Shown here: positions 1 to 11,645 of the stretch, one piece after another
Layout of the letters: every line of letters starts with the position of its first letter
How positions within the stretch are numbered: the stretch's first letter is position 1
From: Epichloe hybrida
Lineage: Eukaryota > Ascomycota > Sordariomycetes > Hypocreales > Clavicipitaceae
Assembly (NCBI GenBank): GCA_019022495.1
Contig: JAFEKR010000020.1
Location: 496,001 to 560,000 of the forward strand
Direction of reading: 5' to 3'
DNA length: 64,000 nt
Made by a program: the position numbers and the translations under genes
Notes under the pieces: generated by a model
Databases searched by the model: none
Told to the model about the DNA's origin: nothing
What the model saw: the letters and a program-made list of their open reading frames with translations, nothing else

Positions 1-1
1 T

Positions 2-3000
2 GTTTCGTACAAGCACGACACAAAGATTCTGATCTTGGCTCTGGAGAGACTCAGGGAAGCCTATTCCGTCAAAGGCAGGTTGAACCAGAGTCAACGTGAA
101 GAACTCGCCTTAATTGAGCAAGCTTATGACAGCCCTGGTACGACATTGGAGCGGATCAAGCGGTTCTTGCTGACGCAACGTGCATTTAAAGAAGTCAATA
201 TCGACATGAACGACAACTATAGCACAATCAACCCTGTATACGATATTGAGCCCATTGAGAAAATCAGCGATGCTTATCTGGATCAGTATCTTTGGTATCA
301 AGCCGACCAGCGTCACTTATTCCCTGCCTGGATCAAACCATCAGACTCTGAGGTGCCGCCATTGCTTACGTACAAGTGGGCGCAGGGTATCAACAACTTG
401 AGCCAAGTTTGGGAGTCATCGAATGGCGAATGCAATGTCATGGTGGAGACTGAGCTTTCCAAAGTCTATGAAAAGATGGAATTGACGCTGCTCAACTCTC
501 TGCTGAGACTCATCATGGATCACAATTTGGCTGATTACATCACGGCAAAAAACAATGTCCAGCTAACATATAAGGACATGAACCATGTCAACAGCTACGG
601 TATGATTCGTGGTCTTCAGTTCTCGGCATTTGTGTTCCAATATTACGGCCTGGTCCTGGATCTTCTTCTGTTGGGTCCTCAGCGCGCCAGTGAGATCGCC
701 GGTCCTCCCCAGAGTCCTAATGACTTCCTCCAATTCCGTGATCGTGAGACGGAGTGTAGGCATCCGATCAGGCTTTACAGTCGATACATTGACAAAATAT
801 GGATCTTTCTGCGATTCACTGCTGAAGAATCCAGAGATCTTATCCAGCGATTCCTGACTGAGCAACCTGATCCCAACTTCGAGAATGTCATTGGGTACAA
901 GAGCAAAAAATGCTGGCCCAGAGATTCTCGTATGCGCCTGATGAGACACGATGTGAACCTGGGCCGAGCCGTCTTTTGGGACTTGAAGAATCGTCTGCCA
1001 CGGTCAGTCACCACTATTGATTGGGACGACAGCTTTGTCAGTGTTTACAGTCGCGACAACCCAAATTTGCTCTTCTCCATGTGTGGATTCGAAGTCAGAA
1101 TTCTCCCCAAGATCAGGAATCAGAATGATGAATTTCCTGTGAAAGACAGTGTCTGGTCTCTGGTCGACAATACCACCAAGGAGCGAACTGCCCATGCGTT
1201 CTTACAGGTCACGCAAGAGGACATCCAGAAATTCAACAACCGCATTCGACAGATCCTCATGTCCTCTGGTTCAACGACTTTCACAAAGATTGCCAACAAG
1301 TGGAATACGGCACTGATTGCTCTCTTCACATACTATCGCGAGGCTGCCGTCTCAACCGTTGAACTGCTCGACACCATTGTCAAGTGTGAGACCAAGATTC
1401 AGACTCGAGTAAAGATTGGTCTCAACTCAAAGATGCCATCTCGATTCCCGCCTGCCGTCTTCTACACCCCCAAAGAACTCGGTGGCCTGGGCATGATTTC
1501 CGGCTCGCATATTTTGATTCCTGCCAGTGATAAGCGCTGGTCCAAGCAGACCGACACGGGCGTCACCCACTACCGCTCTGGCATGACGCACGATGAAGAG
1601 ACGTTGATTCCCAACATCTTCCGGTACATCATCCCATGGGAGGCCGAGTTCATCGATTCGCAGCGTGTTTGGACCGAGTACTCTCAAAAGCGTCTAGAGG
1701 CCAACCAGCAGAATCGTCGCTTGACGCTTGAAGACTTGGAAGACAGCTGGGACCGTGGTTTGCCCAGGATCAACACATTATTCCAGAAGGACCGCAGCAC
1801 GCTCAGTTTCGACAAGGGCTTCCGAGCTCGCTCTGAATTCAAAATGTACCAGCTGATGAAGAGCAACCCGTTCTGGTGGACAAGCCAGCGCCATGACGGC
1901 AAGCTGTGGAACCTGAATGCTTACCGAACTGACGTTATTCAGGCTCTGGGTGGTGTTGAGACTATTTTGGAGCACACGCTGTTCAAAGCAACAGGATTTC
2001 CATCATGGGAAGGTCTCTTTTGGGAAAAAGCTTGCTTAGCGAATGGCACAATGTTACTTCGATACGATCATTCACAAGTCGCCGTCGAGGATGTCCAGGA
2101 GGGCGATCTACTTCTCGGCCCTGATGGGACACCACGTCGAGCGTTCAATGTAGTTAGTGGCAGGGAACGACTCTATCGCATCAAGATCGGGAGTCGAAAA
2201 GAAGACCTCGTGGTTACACCAAATCACATTTTGGTTCTTCACAAGGAGAAACTCGGTGGCAACTCCTACAGCGGGCTTGCGACTCGAGAGCATCAAGCTC
2301 GTTTTGATGCTCGACTTGGACAGCTTCCAAATCCTAGCCCGGATCTAGCTTCAGCTGATCGATATGAAACCGTTGAGATGACTGCCGCCGAATTCGCCGC
2401 GATCGAGCCTGAGGAAAGAGCTCGATACAGACTTTTCAGATCTCCAGGATTTGAGCTACCGGAACAAGCTGTCCCCGTCAATCCCTACTTCCTTGGACTG
2501 TGGCTTGGTGATGGAAACCGCCGTAGCACGACAATCTACACGGATCATGAAACCGAGACTCGAGAGTTCTTGGTGGATCATGCTGCAGAACTCGATCTGC
2601 ATCTTGTCTCGCATGGTCAGCTCGGTTATGCTACGGTAGAAAGAACTTCCCTTGGCGAGCAAGAACTCCCGCGGGCGACAAATGAAGTAGTCGATCGACC
2701 GACTCGGCGGTTCGCTCGACAAACCATCATCACACAACGCCTCGCTGCTGGATGGACTGTTCAGCCTGGCCGCCTTGCTGGAGAATCGCGAGTCTGGCGA
2801 TCTCCTGGCGAAAGTTCTTCGATCGATTTGTTGCCAGCTCGTACTCTCGCTGAGCGTGCCTCGTCCCTGTCGATCGAGGAACAAGCTAGCTCTCCGGTCG
2901 GGGCTATTCCCACAGACGCCCTCATTCAATTGAGATCTGATGACAAGCCCATGCGTCTTATTGGCACCCCATCGGTGATTGAGGAGGACGGAGAAATGGA

Positions 3001-6000
3001 CCTCGTGGAACTCGATATGCTTGACACGGTCAGTGAGATCGATGAGGGCCAGAATGACGATGATCCTCCCCAGAGCCAGCAAAATGTGCGTCTTCAGACC
3101 GGTCGCCGCGCCTATGGCGATCTCCAAGAGAAAGAACAAAAGCAACTCGTGGAGCAGATCACTGGTCGATCCGACGGCGGCTCAGGCGTGAACTCGCTTC
3201 TCCAAGCTCTTCGAGAGCTTGGTGTTTTGACAGCGTCCGATCGAGCGGAACCAACTGCTGATAATAAGCACATTCCCTCGATCTTCATGAAGAACTCTCG
3301 TGCCGTTCGTTTGGCTGTTCTTGCAGGTTTGCTCGATACTCATGGCTGGTACGTCTATCCTGAGAACATGTTTGGTTTCAGTCAGAGCGAGCGATGGCAT
3401 TCAAACCTGTTCTGGGACACGGTCGCCCTGGCTCGCTCGCTGGGTTTTAGTGTGTGGACAAAGCGGCGAATGATGCCAAATCCCACGCGCACTGAGGATC
3501 ATCCTCAACTCTTGGCTCAGATATTCGGCAATCTGAAGGAAATCCCGTGCTTGCTCGCTAGGAAGAGAGCAGTCGATCGATTCATTCCTCAAACCCACAG
3601 CTTCATCATCAAAGACATCTCGTTGGAGTCGGAATCCACAGCTTGGTCGGGTTTCCGAGTCGATGGAGATCAGCTCTATCTACGACATGACTATCTAGTG
3701 CTGCACAACAGTGGTTTCGAGGAGTCTATGAAGTTCAAAAAGTTGACGAATGCGCAGAGGTCTGGTCTGAATCAAATCCCGAACCGTCGCTTCACCTTGT
3801 GGTGGTCACCTACCATCAACCGCGCAAACGTGTACGTCGGTTTCCAGGTGCAGTTGGATCTTACGGGCATCTTCTTGCACGGCAAGATCCCTACTTTGAA
3901 AATTTCGTTGATTCAAATTTTCCGCGCCCATTTATGGCAAAAGATTCACGAGTCTGTTGTCATGGACCTCTGTCAAGTGTTTGATCAAGAACTAGAGTCA
4001 CTTGGCATCGAGACGGTGCAGAAGGAAACCATCCATCCCCGAAAATCGTACAAGATGAACAGCTCTTGTGCAGACATTCTCCTTTTTGCAAGCCACAAGT
4101 GGAATGTCACGCGACCTTCCGTCTTGTTTGACACCAAGGATGTGATTGAGCCAACTACAACCAACAAATTCTGGATCGATGTACAACTTCGATATGGTGA
4201 TTATGACTCGCACGACATCGAGAGATATACCCGTGCCAAGTACCTCGACTACACCACCGACAGCTCCAGTATTTATCCATCCGCTACGGGGTTGATGATC
4301 GGCATTGATTTGGCTTACAACCTGTACTCGGCTTACGGCATGTACTTCCCGGGATTAAAGGTTCTTGTTCAGCAAGCCATGGCCAAAATCATGAAGGCCA
4401 ATCCGGCGCTTTACGTCTTGCGCGAGCGTATTCGCAAGGGACTGCAGCTGTATGCGTCTGAAAGCAACCAGGAGTTCCTCAACTCTCAGAACTACTCTGA
4501 GCTGTTCAGCAACCAAACTCAGCTCTTCATTGATGACACCAACGTCTACCGTGTGACAATCCACAAGACTTTTGAGGGAAACCTGACAACAAAGCCCATC
4601 AATGGCGCCATCTTCATCTTCAACCCAAGAACTGGACAATTATTCTTGAAGATCATTCACACGAGTGTCTGGGCTGGACAGAAACGTCTGGGACAGCTTG
4701 CCAAATGGAAGACGGCCGAGGAAGTGGCCGCCTTGATCCGATCGTTGCCAGTCGAGGAACAGCCGAAGCAGTTGATTGTCACGAGAAAGGGTCTGCTGGA
4801 CCCTCTTGAAGTCCAGTTGGTTGACTTTCCCAACATCTCCATTCGTGCATCCGAGCTTCAACTTCCATTCCAAGCAGCAATGAAGGTTGAAAAACTGGGA
4901 GACATGATTCTTCGAGCTACGGAACCTCAAATGGTTTTGTTCAACCTGTATGACGAGTGGCTCAAGAGCATCTCTTCTTACACTGCCTTCTCGCGTCTCA
5001 TCTTGATTTTACGTGCTCTTCACGTCAACCCTGACAAGACGAAACTCATTCTGCGGCCCGACAAGACCGTCATTACTCACGAGCATCACATTTGGCCATC
5101 GCTGTCTGACGAGGATTGGATCAAGATTGAGACGCAGCTCCGCGATCTCATCCTGAACGACTACGGAAAGAAGAACAACGTCAATGTGTCTAGCTTGACG
5201 AGCAGCGAAGTCCGTGACATCATCTTGGGTATGGAGATCTCGGCACCTTCCATGCAACGACAACAAGCCGCCGAGATCGAGAAACAGCAGCAAGAGCAGC
5301 AACAACTCACTGCTGTGACTACCAAGACACAGAACGTCCATGGCGAAGAAATCATTGTTACAACCACATCACAGTTTGAGCAGCAGACATTTGCCTCTAA
5401 AACGGAGTGGCGAACCAGAGCAATCGCAACGTCCAATCTACGCACCCGAGCCAAGAACATGTACGTGTCCTCTGTCGATAACGATGTTGACGATGTCACC
5501 TATGTGATGCCCAACAACATCCTCAAGAAGTTCATCACCATTGCCGACCTCCGAGTGCAAGCAGCCGGTTATCTGTATGGCTCTTCTGCCCCAGATAACG
5601 ACCAGGTCAAGGAAATCAAGTGTATCGTCATGATGCCACAAATAGGTGGCCTCCGCAACGTCCAGCTTCCTCAGCAACTGCCTCGCAGTGATTTTCTCGA
5701 CGGCATGGAGCCTCTGGGCGTCATCCACACCATGTCTGGCAGCGAACTGCCCTACATGTCTGCCGCAGACGTGACGGAGCATGCCAAGCTGCTCGATGCT
5801 CACAATGAATGGGACAAGACAAACACGGTTACCGTGTCCGTGTCATTCACGCCGGGAAGTGTGTCCCTCTCGGCGTGGGGTCTTACGCCTCAAGGCTACA
5901 AATGGGGTGCCGAAAATAGGGACACGCAGAGTGACCAACCCCGGGGATTCACGACGACAATGGGAGAGAAGCGAAAGCTGCTGTTGTCCCCAAGATTCAG

Positions 6001-6202
6001 GGGCTTCTTCTTGGTTCCCGACGATGGCAGGTGGAACTACAGTTTCATGGGAAGCACTTTTGCAGGCATGGAGAAGAAGTCTGTTCACGTAAAGCTGGAC
6101 ACGCCTCTGTCGTTCTACAGCGACCAACACCGACCAGTTCACTTCCACAGTTTTGCTGAGCTCGAAGACACCTGGGTTGATCGCTCCGACAACTTTGAAT
6201 AG
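2..6202 (+). CDS. prp8: Pre-mRNA-splicing factor Prp8 (5' partial, intein-interrupted)
   Basis: The frame is open from base 2 to a TAG at 6200-6202, giving about 2066 residues, of which 559 are an intein and about 1507 are Prp8. Prp8 is the core scaffold of the U5 snRNP and contacts the splice sites and U5/U6 RNA in the spliceosome. The host parts follow the family closely and without gaps: LNQSQREEL near the start, the reverse-transcriptase-like and endonuclease-like regions ([20 protein letters not shown] after the intein), the RNase H-like region, and a C-terminal Jab1/MPN-like domain that binds Brr2. Fungal Prp8 is usually about 2350-2400 aa, so roughly 850 N-terminal residues lie left of the window; no start codon is assigned. 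No spliceosomal intron is seen inside. This is an essential single-copy gene in known fungi. Confidence 0.97.
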   Translation, partial: VSYKHDTKILILALERLREAYSVKGRLNQSQREELALIEQAYDSPGTTLERIKRFLLTQRAFKEVNIDMNDNYSTINPVYDIEPIEKISDAYLDQYLWYQADQRHLFPAWIKPSDSEVPPLLTYKWAQGINNLSQVWESSNGECNVMVETELSKVYEKMELTLLNSLLRLIMDHNLADYITAKNNVQLTYKDMNHVNSYGMIRGLQFSAFVFQYYGLVLDLLLLGPQRASEIAGPPQSPNDFLQFRDRETECRHPIRLYSRYIDKIWIFLRFTAEESRDLIQRFLTEQPDPNFENVIGYKSKKCWPRDSRMRLMRHDVNLGRAVFWDLKNRLPRSVTTIDWDDSFVSVYSRDNPNLLFSMCGFEVRILPKIRNQNDEFPVKDSVWSLVDNTTKERTAHAFLQVTQEDIQKFNNRIRQILMSSGSTTFTKIANKWNTALIALFTYYREAAVSTVELLDTIVKCETKIQTRVKIGLNSKMPSRFPPAVFYTPKELGGLGMISGSHILIPASDKRWSKQTDTGVTHYRSGMTHDEETLIPNIFRYIIPWEAEFIDSQRVWTEYSQKRLEANQQNRRLTLEDLEDSWDRGLPRINTLFQKDRSTLSFDKGFRARSEFKMYQLMKSNPFWWTSQRHDGKLWNLNAYRTDVIQALGGVETILEHTLFKATGFPSWEGLFWEKACLANGTMLLRYDHSQVAVEDVQEGDLLLGPDGTPRRAFNVVSGRERLYRIKIGSRKEDLVVTPNHILVLHKEKLGGNSYSGLATREHQARFDARLGQLPNPSPDLASADRYETVEMTAAEFAAIEPEERARYRLFRSPGFELPEQAVPVNPYFLGLWLGDGNRRSTTIYTDHETETREFLVDHAAELDLHLVSHGQLGYATVERTSLGEQELPRATNEVVDRPTRRFARQTIITQRLAAGWTVQPGRLAGESRVWRSPGESSSIDLLPARTLAERASSLSIEEQASSPVGAIPTDALIQLRSDDKPMRLIGTPSVIEEDGEMDLVELDMLDTVSEIDEGQNDDDPPQSQQNVRLQTGRRAYGDLQEKEQKQLVEQITGRSDGGSGVNSLLQALRELGVLTASDRAEPTADNKHIPSIFMKNSRAVRLAVLAGLLDTHGWYVYPENMFGFSQSERWHSNLFWDTVALARSLGFSVWTKRRMMPNPTRTEDHPQLLAQIFGNLKEIPCLLARKRAVDRFIPQTHSFIIKDISLESESTAWSGFRVDGDQLYLRHDYLVLHNSGFEESMKFKKLTNAQRSGLNQIPNRRFTLWWSPTINRANVYVGFQVQLDLTGIFLHGKIPTLKISLIQIFRAHLWQKIHESVVMDLCQVFDQELESLGIETVQKETIHPRKSYKMNSSCADILLFASHKWNVTRPSVLFDTKDVIEPTTTNKFWIDVQLRYGDYDSHDIERYTRAKYLDYTTDSSSIYPSATGLMIGIDLAYNLYSAYGMYFPGLKVLVQQAMAKIMKANPALYVLRERIRKGLQLYASESNQEFLNSQNYSELFSNQTQLFIDDTNVYRVTIHKTFEGNLTTKPINGAIFIFNPRTGQLFLKIIHTSVWAGQKRLGQLAKWKTAEEVAALIRSLPVEEQPKQLIVTRKGLLDPLEVQLVDFPNISIRASELQLPFQAAMKVEKLGDMILRATEPQMVLFNLYDEWLKSISSYTAFSRLILILRALHVNPDKTKLILRPDKTVITHEHHIWPSLSDEDWIKIETQLRDLILNDYGKKNNVNVSSLTSSEVRDIILGMEISAPSMQRQQAAEIEKQQQEQQQLTAVTTKTQNVHGEEIIVTTTSQFEQQTFASKTEWRTRAIATSNLRTRAKNMYVSSVDNDVDDVTYVMPNNILKKFITIADLRVQAAGYLYGSSAPDNDQVKEIKCIVMMPQIGGLRNVQLPQQLPRSDFLDGMEPLGVIHTMSGSELPYMSAADVTEHAKLLDAHNEWDKTNTVTVSVSFTPGSVSLSAWGLTPQGYKWGAENRDTQSDQPRGFTTTMGEKRKLLLSPRFRGFFLVPDDGRWNYSFMGSTFAGMEKKSVHVKLDTPLSFYSDQHRPVHFHSFAELEDTWVDRSDNFE
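2033..3709 (+). mobile_element. Prp8 intein with LAGLIDADG homing endonuclease (559 aa)
   Basis: The Prp8 alignment breaks exactly after FWEKA and resumes at SGFEESM, the known Prp8 intein site of fungi. The insert begins with Cys (TGC 2033-2035) and ends in HN (3704-3709) followed by host Ser+1 (AGT 3710), the residues needed for protein splicing. Block A is CLANGTM; block B has TPNH near intein residue 66; block G is VLHN. A homing endonuclease is nested inside, with two LAGLIDADG motifs: LGLWLGDG (about 2487-2510) and LAGLLDTHG (about 3319-3345). Both keep the acidic catalytic position. A KxIP-like block lies just before the second motif. Between the two motifs is a long Ser/Glu/Asp-rich insertion (about 2780-3080). 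Splicing and endonuclease residues look intact, so the element may still be mobile. Activity is inferred, not shown. Confidence 0.95.
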
Positions 6203-8027
6203 CGAGGAACCGTCTATATTCACTCTCATTGCAGCATGATTGCAGCCAGAGGTCACTTGTCATGGCATCATTCCCCCGGTGTAATACTTTTTAGCATCCT
6301 AACGGCAAACCCGAAATGCATGCGGGAAAGGGGGGTGGGGGGGAGGTGAACCGAGGAAGAGAATGACCCTTTTTACAAGATATTCGTGCAATTTTCCTTT
6401 TTTATTTGTGTTATTGCTTTCCGAGTCACGACATGGCTAATTATTGGAGTTGGCATTGTATTTCAAGAATTGGGGGGGGGGGGAAGAAGGGAATATTGGG
6501 AGCATTGTACGCTACTGGGCACAGTTTTCAAGCTGAAGAACCAAGGACAAGAAAAAAATGGTACTCGACTGTATGTGTTGATGTAATAGTAGTGAGATGA
6601 GGGTTGAGTTGAGCCAAATATGACATGCTAGATTGCTGTTTCCAGTCCGAGTTTTATTTTGGAAAGCATCCTGAAACCAGATATCTGGCTTGGTAAACTA
6701 CTCGATCCCGCGTGGAGTCATGGAACATGTTTGATCTCCTTTGCTAGCTTGTCTGTGATGTATGTTGTATTATGGGGCATACATGGACATGTTAAGATAT
6801 GTACGAATATATGTAGATATATGGAGATATTGAGTTGTATAGATGGACATGGAGACATATAGATGTGTAGATCCACAGGAAAGTATATTAGATACACAGA
6901 GTAAAACACACTTGCAGGATTCTCCACGCAGGACACGACACACTCGTGTGAATGTCTGGTGTAAGTAGAAGACTTCATGAACATGCCTAGCAGGGCACTG
7001 GAAGTCGGCGACTCAGGACTCAGCGTTGCCGAGTCCACGCATGCCCAACAAGGCCAACATGAGCTTAAAGAGAAAAAAAAAAAAAAACATTCCATGCCCC
7101 GCGGGACTACTTCGTGTCAAGTCAAGTCCGTCGAGGCCCGCCAGGATTACGGGGCGGCGTGGAAACGCGCCTGATTCCTGAGTTGCTGGGATGTTCTGCA
7201 GGAGGAACCTTCATGTTGGTGTTATTGCGCATTGCTCATTGGCGCAACTCCGTAGTTGGAGTGTCAACGGGATAGGCTTTATTTTTTTTTTTCAAAGCAT
7301 GGCATCAATTTGCAGCAATCATTAACGGAACCCACTACGCCCCTCTCTCCAACGAATCATGCATCCATGTGTTGCATGTGTGACGACTTACAAGGGGGGG
7401 CCATGACACGCACGTGCGTTCTAGATAGCCTTCTTTCTTTCCCCTGTTGGGGAAGTTGGTCTTTTGTTTGCATTTGTTTGCATTTGTTTGCATGGGGCCC
7501 TGAGGCTATCTTGTTAAAAAAAAAAACGCAGCTGTCAGATCCTGCCAATGGCCAACCTCGCCCAAAGTCATCGACGCCGTTGACAAAGGAACAGTTCGTG
7601 GATAGTGCAATCCCTACGCGCCGCTCGCATTCTGCTTGAGGGAATATCGAATGCTCATACATGTAGACTGAGTGTGCGCACTGTGGACCATGTCTCACCT
7701 TTTCGAGGGATGACCCGTGAAATGGGGACGTTGAAACCTACGAACCGAACCCATGCTCGAGTCCGACTGACTGGTTGTCAACGACCAAGAATGGCACGCA
7801 CGTATGTATGTACTCCGTATGTTCGCCGAGATGTGACTATGCAGACGGATTATATGCATCCGGTGCATACGGATTACTCCGTATACATATGCACTTCCGG
7901 GCGGCTGTGGCCCGGGTATCTTATCTAAACAGTTTATGGTACAGTACAGATGGCACAGATGGTACCAAGTGCAGTCGCTTGCTTGTGCATCCTCTGCAAC
8001 AAGCCAAACCCTGCTGTCCATGAATGT

Positions 8028-8116
8028 AGTTGTAGTCGTGAGTCGTCAGTCGCAGCGGTCAGTCGCAGTCGTCAGTCATAGTAGTCATAGCCGTCATTCG
8101 TAGTCGTCAGTCAGCG
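8028..8116. repeat. Degenerate CAGTCGT minisatellite
   Basis: Repeated AGTCGTCAGT/AGTCATAGT units occur about nine times with scattered substitutions. No coding potential is apparent. Confidence 0.7.
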
Positions 8117-8314
8117 TGCCGCGCCAAGAACAGATCAAGTCATGACCGGGTCACTCAATCGATCTTTGGTCATCAGCAATTATTACTCAGACTCGGGCTT
8201 TTTACTATTAATATGGCATCGGCCGTGGCGGGGAGTGAGTGTTGGGGACACGAAACAACAAACCGGATAAAAGACAACGGATATGAAAGAAAAGAGACAA
8301 GGAAAAGGATGCCT

Positions 8315-8358
8315 GGCAGGGCAGGGCAGGACAGGACAGGACAGGACAGGGCAGGGCA
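8315..8358. repeat. GGCAG/GGACA pentamer tandem repeat
   Basis: About nine consecutive 5-mers alternate between GGCAG and GGACA. It has the same period as the ACAGC array 600 bp downstream. Confidence 0.8.
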
Positions 8359-8525
8359 ACAAGAACAGGCAGAATTTCATCATGCAGACAGGAGCGTACT
8401 CGGAACCACCTACCAGCTTTACCAGTCACCAGAAGCATGAGTCCGTACGGAGTACTTAGTACTACTACATACATGCAAAGCCCGAGACCCAAGGAAGGTG
8501 CGACAGGCGATGTCGAGCATTCTAC

Positions 8526-8588
8526 AGGAGCGCAGGAGCGCAGGAGCGTGGGAGCGTGGGAGTGGGAGCGTGGGAGCGTGGGAGCACA
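8526..8588. repeat. GGAGCG-based minisatellite
   Basis: Units CAGGAGCG then TGGGAGCG are repeated about eight times, with one shortened unit (GTGGGAGTGGGAG). Confidence 0.75.
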
Positions 8589-8785
8589 GGCCTGGCAGGG
8601 GCCCGACTCGCTCCTTCTCCCCCGAGCCCCGAAGTGCGAAGCCCGATTACCTCACGAGTCACCCCTCAGTCACCTCAGACCACTTTGCCTTAAACCGGGG
8701 GGTCACAGTCTCCACCCGTGCTCATCGCTCCCCTGCTTCTTGCTCTCCAGAACCTTGCACCCTTGCAAGCCGTCTGCAAGTGGTC

Positions 8786-8853
8786 ATGGATTTTATGGAT
8801 TATTATGGATTATTATGTATGGATTCCGATGGATTATGGATTACGATGGATTT
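8786..8853. repeat. ATGGATTA degenerate tandem repeat
   Basis: ATGGATT-type units recur about eight times with variable 1-4 nt spacers. No family-like reading frame is present. Confidence 0.7.
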
Positions 8854-8955
8854 CTGACGTATGTTATTACCTGACTGACGCTGGCCCTAGGACCGCGGAT
8901 TAGATTCTTCAACCAACCGGCGGTCGTATAGGATCGTCAACTTGTCTGTGTCTGC

Positions 8956-9060
8956 ACAGCACAGCACAGCACAGCACAGCACAGCACAGCACAGCACAGC
9001 ACAGCACAGCACAGCACAGCACAGCACAGCACAGCACAGCACAGCACAGCACAGCACAGC
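8956..9060. repeat. (ACAGC)21 perfect pentanucleotide microsatellite
   Basis: Twenty-one uninterrupted copies of ACAGC (105 bp). On the minus strand it gives long Cys-rich frames that are repeat artefacts. It lies in a noncoding interval between other short tandem arrays. Confidence 0.97.
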
Positions 9061-11645
9061 ACGTCATACATCGAATGCGTAACTTCAGCAACAAGCCTGA
9101 CACCTCCTCCACCCCTTGTCACGATGTCTTCACGTAAGCATTTTCGCTTCTGGCAGCTCGCTTATACAGGTCCTGGCACCTGACAGCCTTGACATTTCAA
9201 TTCCTGTTTTGGGGCTGGTGCGTTTTAACATCTCCGCCAACTCATTTTATGCAACGGTTCCTGCGTCACGACCAAGGAATGCGCTCCTCCCATTTCCAAT
9301 CACGAGCCATCTTTCACAACCCCAGGGAAAAAAAAAAAAAAAGGTGGAAAACAACAGCAACAACTGAAATGTGGCGCAGAAAAAGATCAAGACGATGAGA
9401 AACGCACACCACGATGGGCCATCATGCCGCTAGAACTCGAGAGGTTGCTCATCATGGCCATCTAGGTTGAGCAGGCAGCGGAGATTAATCAAGCCATGCT
9501 ACGCTGAAGAACTGGAAGTCTGCTAAATATCAGGCTGAGACTGCGCGATTCGATCAATTCACCGCGGCCTGAGCCCCAAGTCCTCCGACATCGAACGCTG
9601 CAACCCGTTTGTGAAGGAACGCGTCGATGCCTTGCTGCTTATTACAAGCTATGTACTCCGAACATGTGTACATGTGTACAATGTACAAGGGACCGGCTGG
9701 CTGGCTGGCCAGACGACAAGGGGCTGGTTACGGATCAGACTCCCAATCTTTGCTCCCCACGCATGCTATGCAACCCCACCTGCGTCCGTACCTCGCAACA
9801 ACATCAACGAGCTTCAAGTGGGCTCTGAGAGAGGCCCTGCCTGCCATCGTGTCGTCTACTACATGTACTTCGGCTGCGTCCCCGGTTCTCTTGTCTCTGG
9901 AGACTGATCATGGCATCATGGCATCATTGGACTCCGGCAAAGAGCCGCACGGCCTGAATCATCCGTGCTCGCTCCTTCTTTCCGACTCTCTCACCCGATG
10001 CCTTTCGCATTACCCATATCTCCCTTTGGCACGACTTTACATCGTTTCCCTGTGACCGCGGTGCCTTGACCTGTCACCGCAGTTCAAATACATACATAGT
10101 AGCGTCTACGAAGCTAGTATGATTGGCATTCATGCCGCTCCCCGGTGGATCCATCCACCTCCCTCTGTCCTGCGGTTAAGTTGATGGCCCTATACCGGCC
10201 CGTCCAACCTTTTTTTTGCATTTCATCCCATGTCAGCCTTTAATTTGCCTTGACGGCGCTTGTTGAACGAATTCGGCATAGGACAGAGAGGCTGTTGCCC
10301 ATTCTTCCGATATGAGCCATGGCCCTTGGACAAGAATAAACCTCACAAGAGATCTCGATGGTACAATGAGCTTGCACGAGGCTTGCCTCGAAAGACTTGT
10401 TCACTATGTATATACGTACATACACACACAGCAGGCATCCACTCGCACACCTTGATCTGATATAGACAACCCTGCAACTAATATACACCCTCTTCATAAC
10501 ATTGTACACTACGGTCCGCACAGAACTAGTCTTGACCATCCTTTCTTCCATGTTCCCTGCTGCCAGAAAACCTACCATGCACTCCACAAGACGTTGTAGA
10601 CCACAACGTGTCTCCCTGACCCTTGGTTCTCAGCACCACACTACACACATATCCCGGCCCTTTTGGTCCTATCATCAAGAAGAATATAGTGGAGGGCTTT
10701 TTGCTGAGTGCAGGCCGCCGTCACCATGGCTCCAGGTCAGTCAGTCAGTGCTGGCTCTGGGCTTGTCTGGAAACTGCTGCGGCAGATGCTAGTAGATAGC
10801 CGCCCTACAAAAACAATAATACATGCGGTATTAGTTTCGATCTCTCTCTCTGGCCGCCAAGCCATCACGATCAGAGTTGCCTCGTGTTTGTTCCGTTGTT
10901 GTCAAGTTGAGCTTGAAAGCTCCATGATCATTCCGAGCCACCCCTGTCCATGGATATTGCCGTCTACGCATCAGCAGTGCTCATTTACTTGGCGGTGCCC
11001 ACACACTGCGCTTCCTCGAGAGCCAGAAGAACGTACATAGTGCGTAGTTGTGCAAATACGTTCCCGTAAGAGGGCTTCAGGCATTGAGGGCATAAAATTT
11101 CACCAAATTATTCTCCGATTTGCACCGACAACGAGCACCACACCCCGCTAGAAGGGACATGTCTCCAAAGAGCTGCTAGTTCAGATTGTTGACGCCATTT
11201 CTTTCGTGAGTACATAATAGTTCTATATCCCACAAGAGCAGCACATTGTTTGTTTCTAGATCCACACCGGCCTACTTGTGGTTGCTCCCCGTTGTCGGCA
11301 ATTTACCGTGGGAAGCAACCCCCTTCATATTGGGGGATCCCTTTGGGCTCTTCAGTTAAATATCGACCTGGATCCTTCCACTAACATTGCTACTCAGAGA
11401 TTGGCTCTCCAACCAACCATTGCTTGATCCAGACCCTGCGGCTAGGCAGTTGGGCATCTCGACAACCTAAGCCTCCCAGGCGGCACTGATACCGTCGTTT
11501 CCAGCACCACACACGGATCAAAAGCTGGGTAGACGACCCATTTCCATCATTTGCTACAGCGTGTTCTGGACTGAGGACCAGCCCTGTCAGCGGGCTCTCT
11601 GTCCCCAACGTCATACCACCCACGTTCACGATACCCGACTCCCAC

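Larger units (their letters stand above)
6203..11645. other. Gene-poor interval rich in simple repeats
   Basis: Holds the prp8 3' region and 5.4 kb with no reading frame that resembles a protein family on either strand. It contains a run of 12 G near 6473, degenerate ATATGGA-type repeats at 6774-6875, poly-A at 7075-7087 and 9329-9342, nearly three copies of CATTTGTTTG at 7463-7493, and the tandem repeats listed separately (8028-9060). Two copies of the TACTCCGTA motif lie at 7811 and 7875 and one at 8446. The last kilobase may hold the promoter and 5' leader of the Myb-like gene. Confidence 0.6.

Noticed and set aside
2456..3145. 229-codon minus-strand frame inside the intein
   Set aside because: Shadow of the strongly supported intein frame; no family resemblance.
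8956..9060. CRISPR-like array
   Set aside because: The repeats are contiguous 5-mers without spacers; no cas genes, and the organism is a fungus.
8909..9122. Minus-strand frames made of repeated Ala-Val-Leu-Cys-Cys
   Set aside because: Direct translation of the ACAGC microsatellite, not a protein gene.
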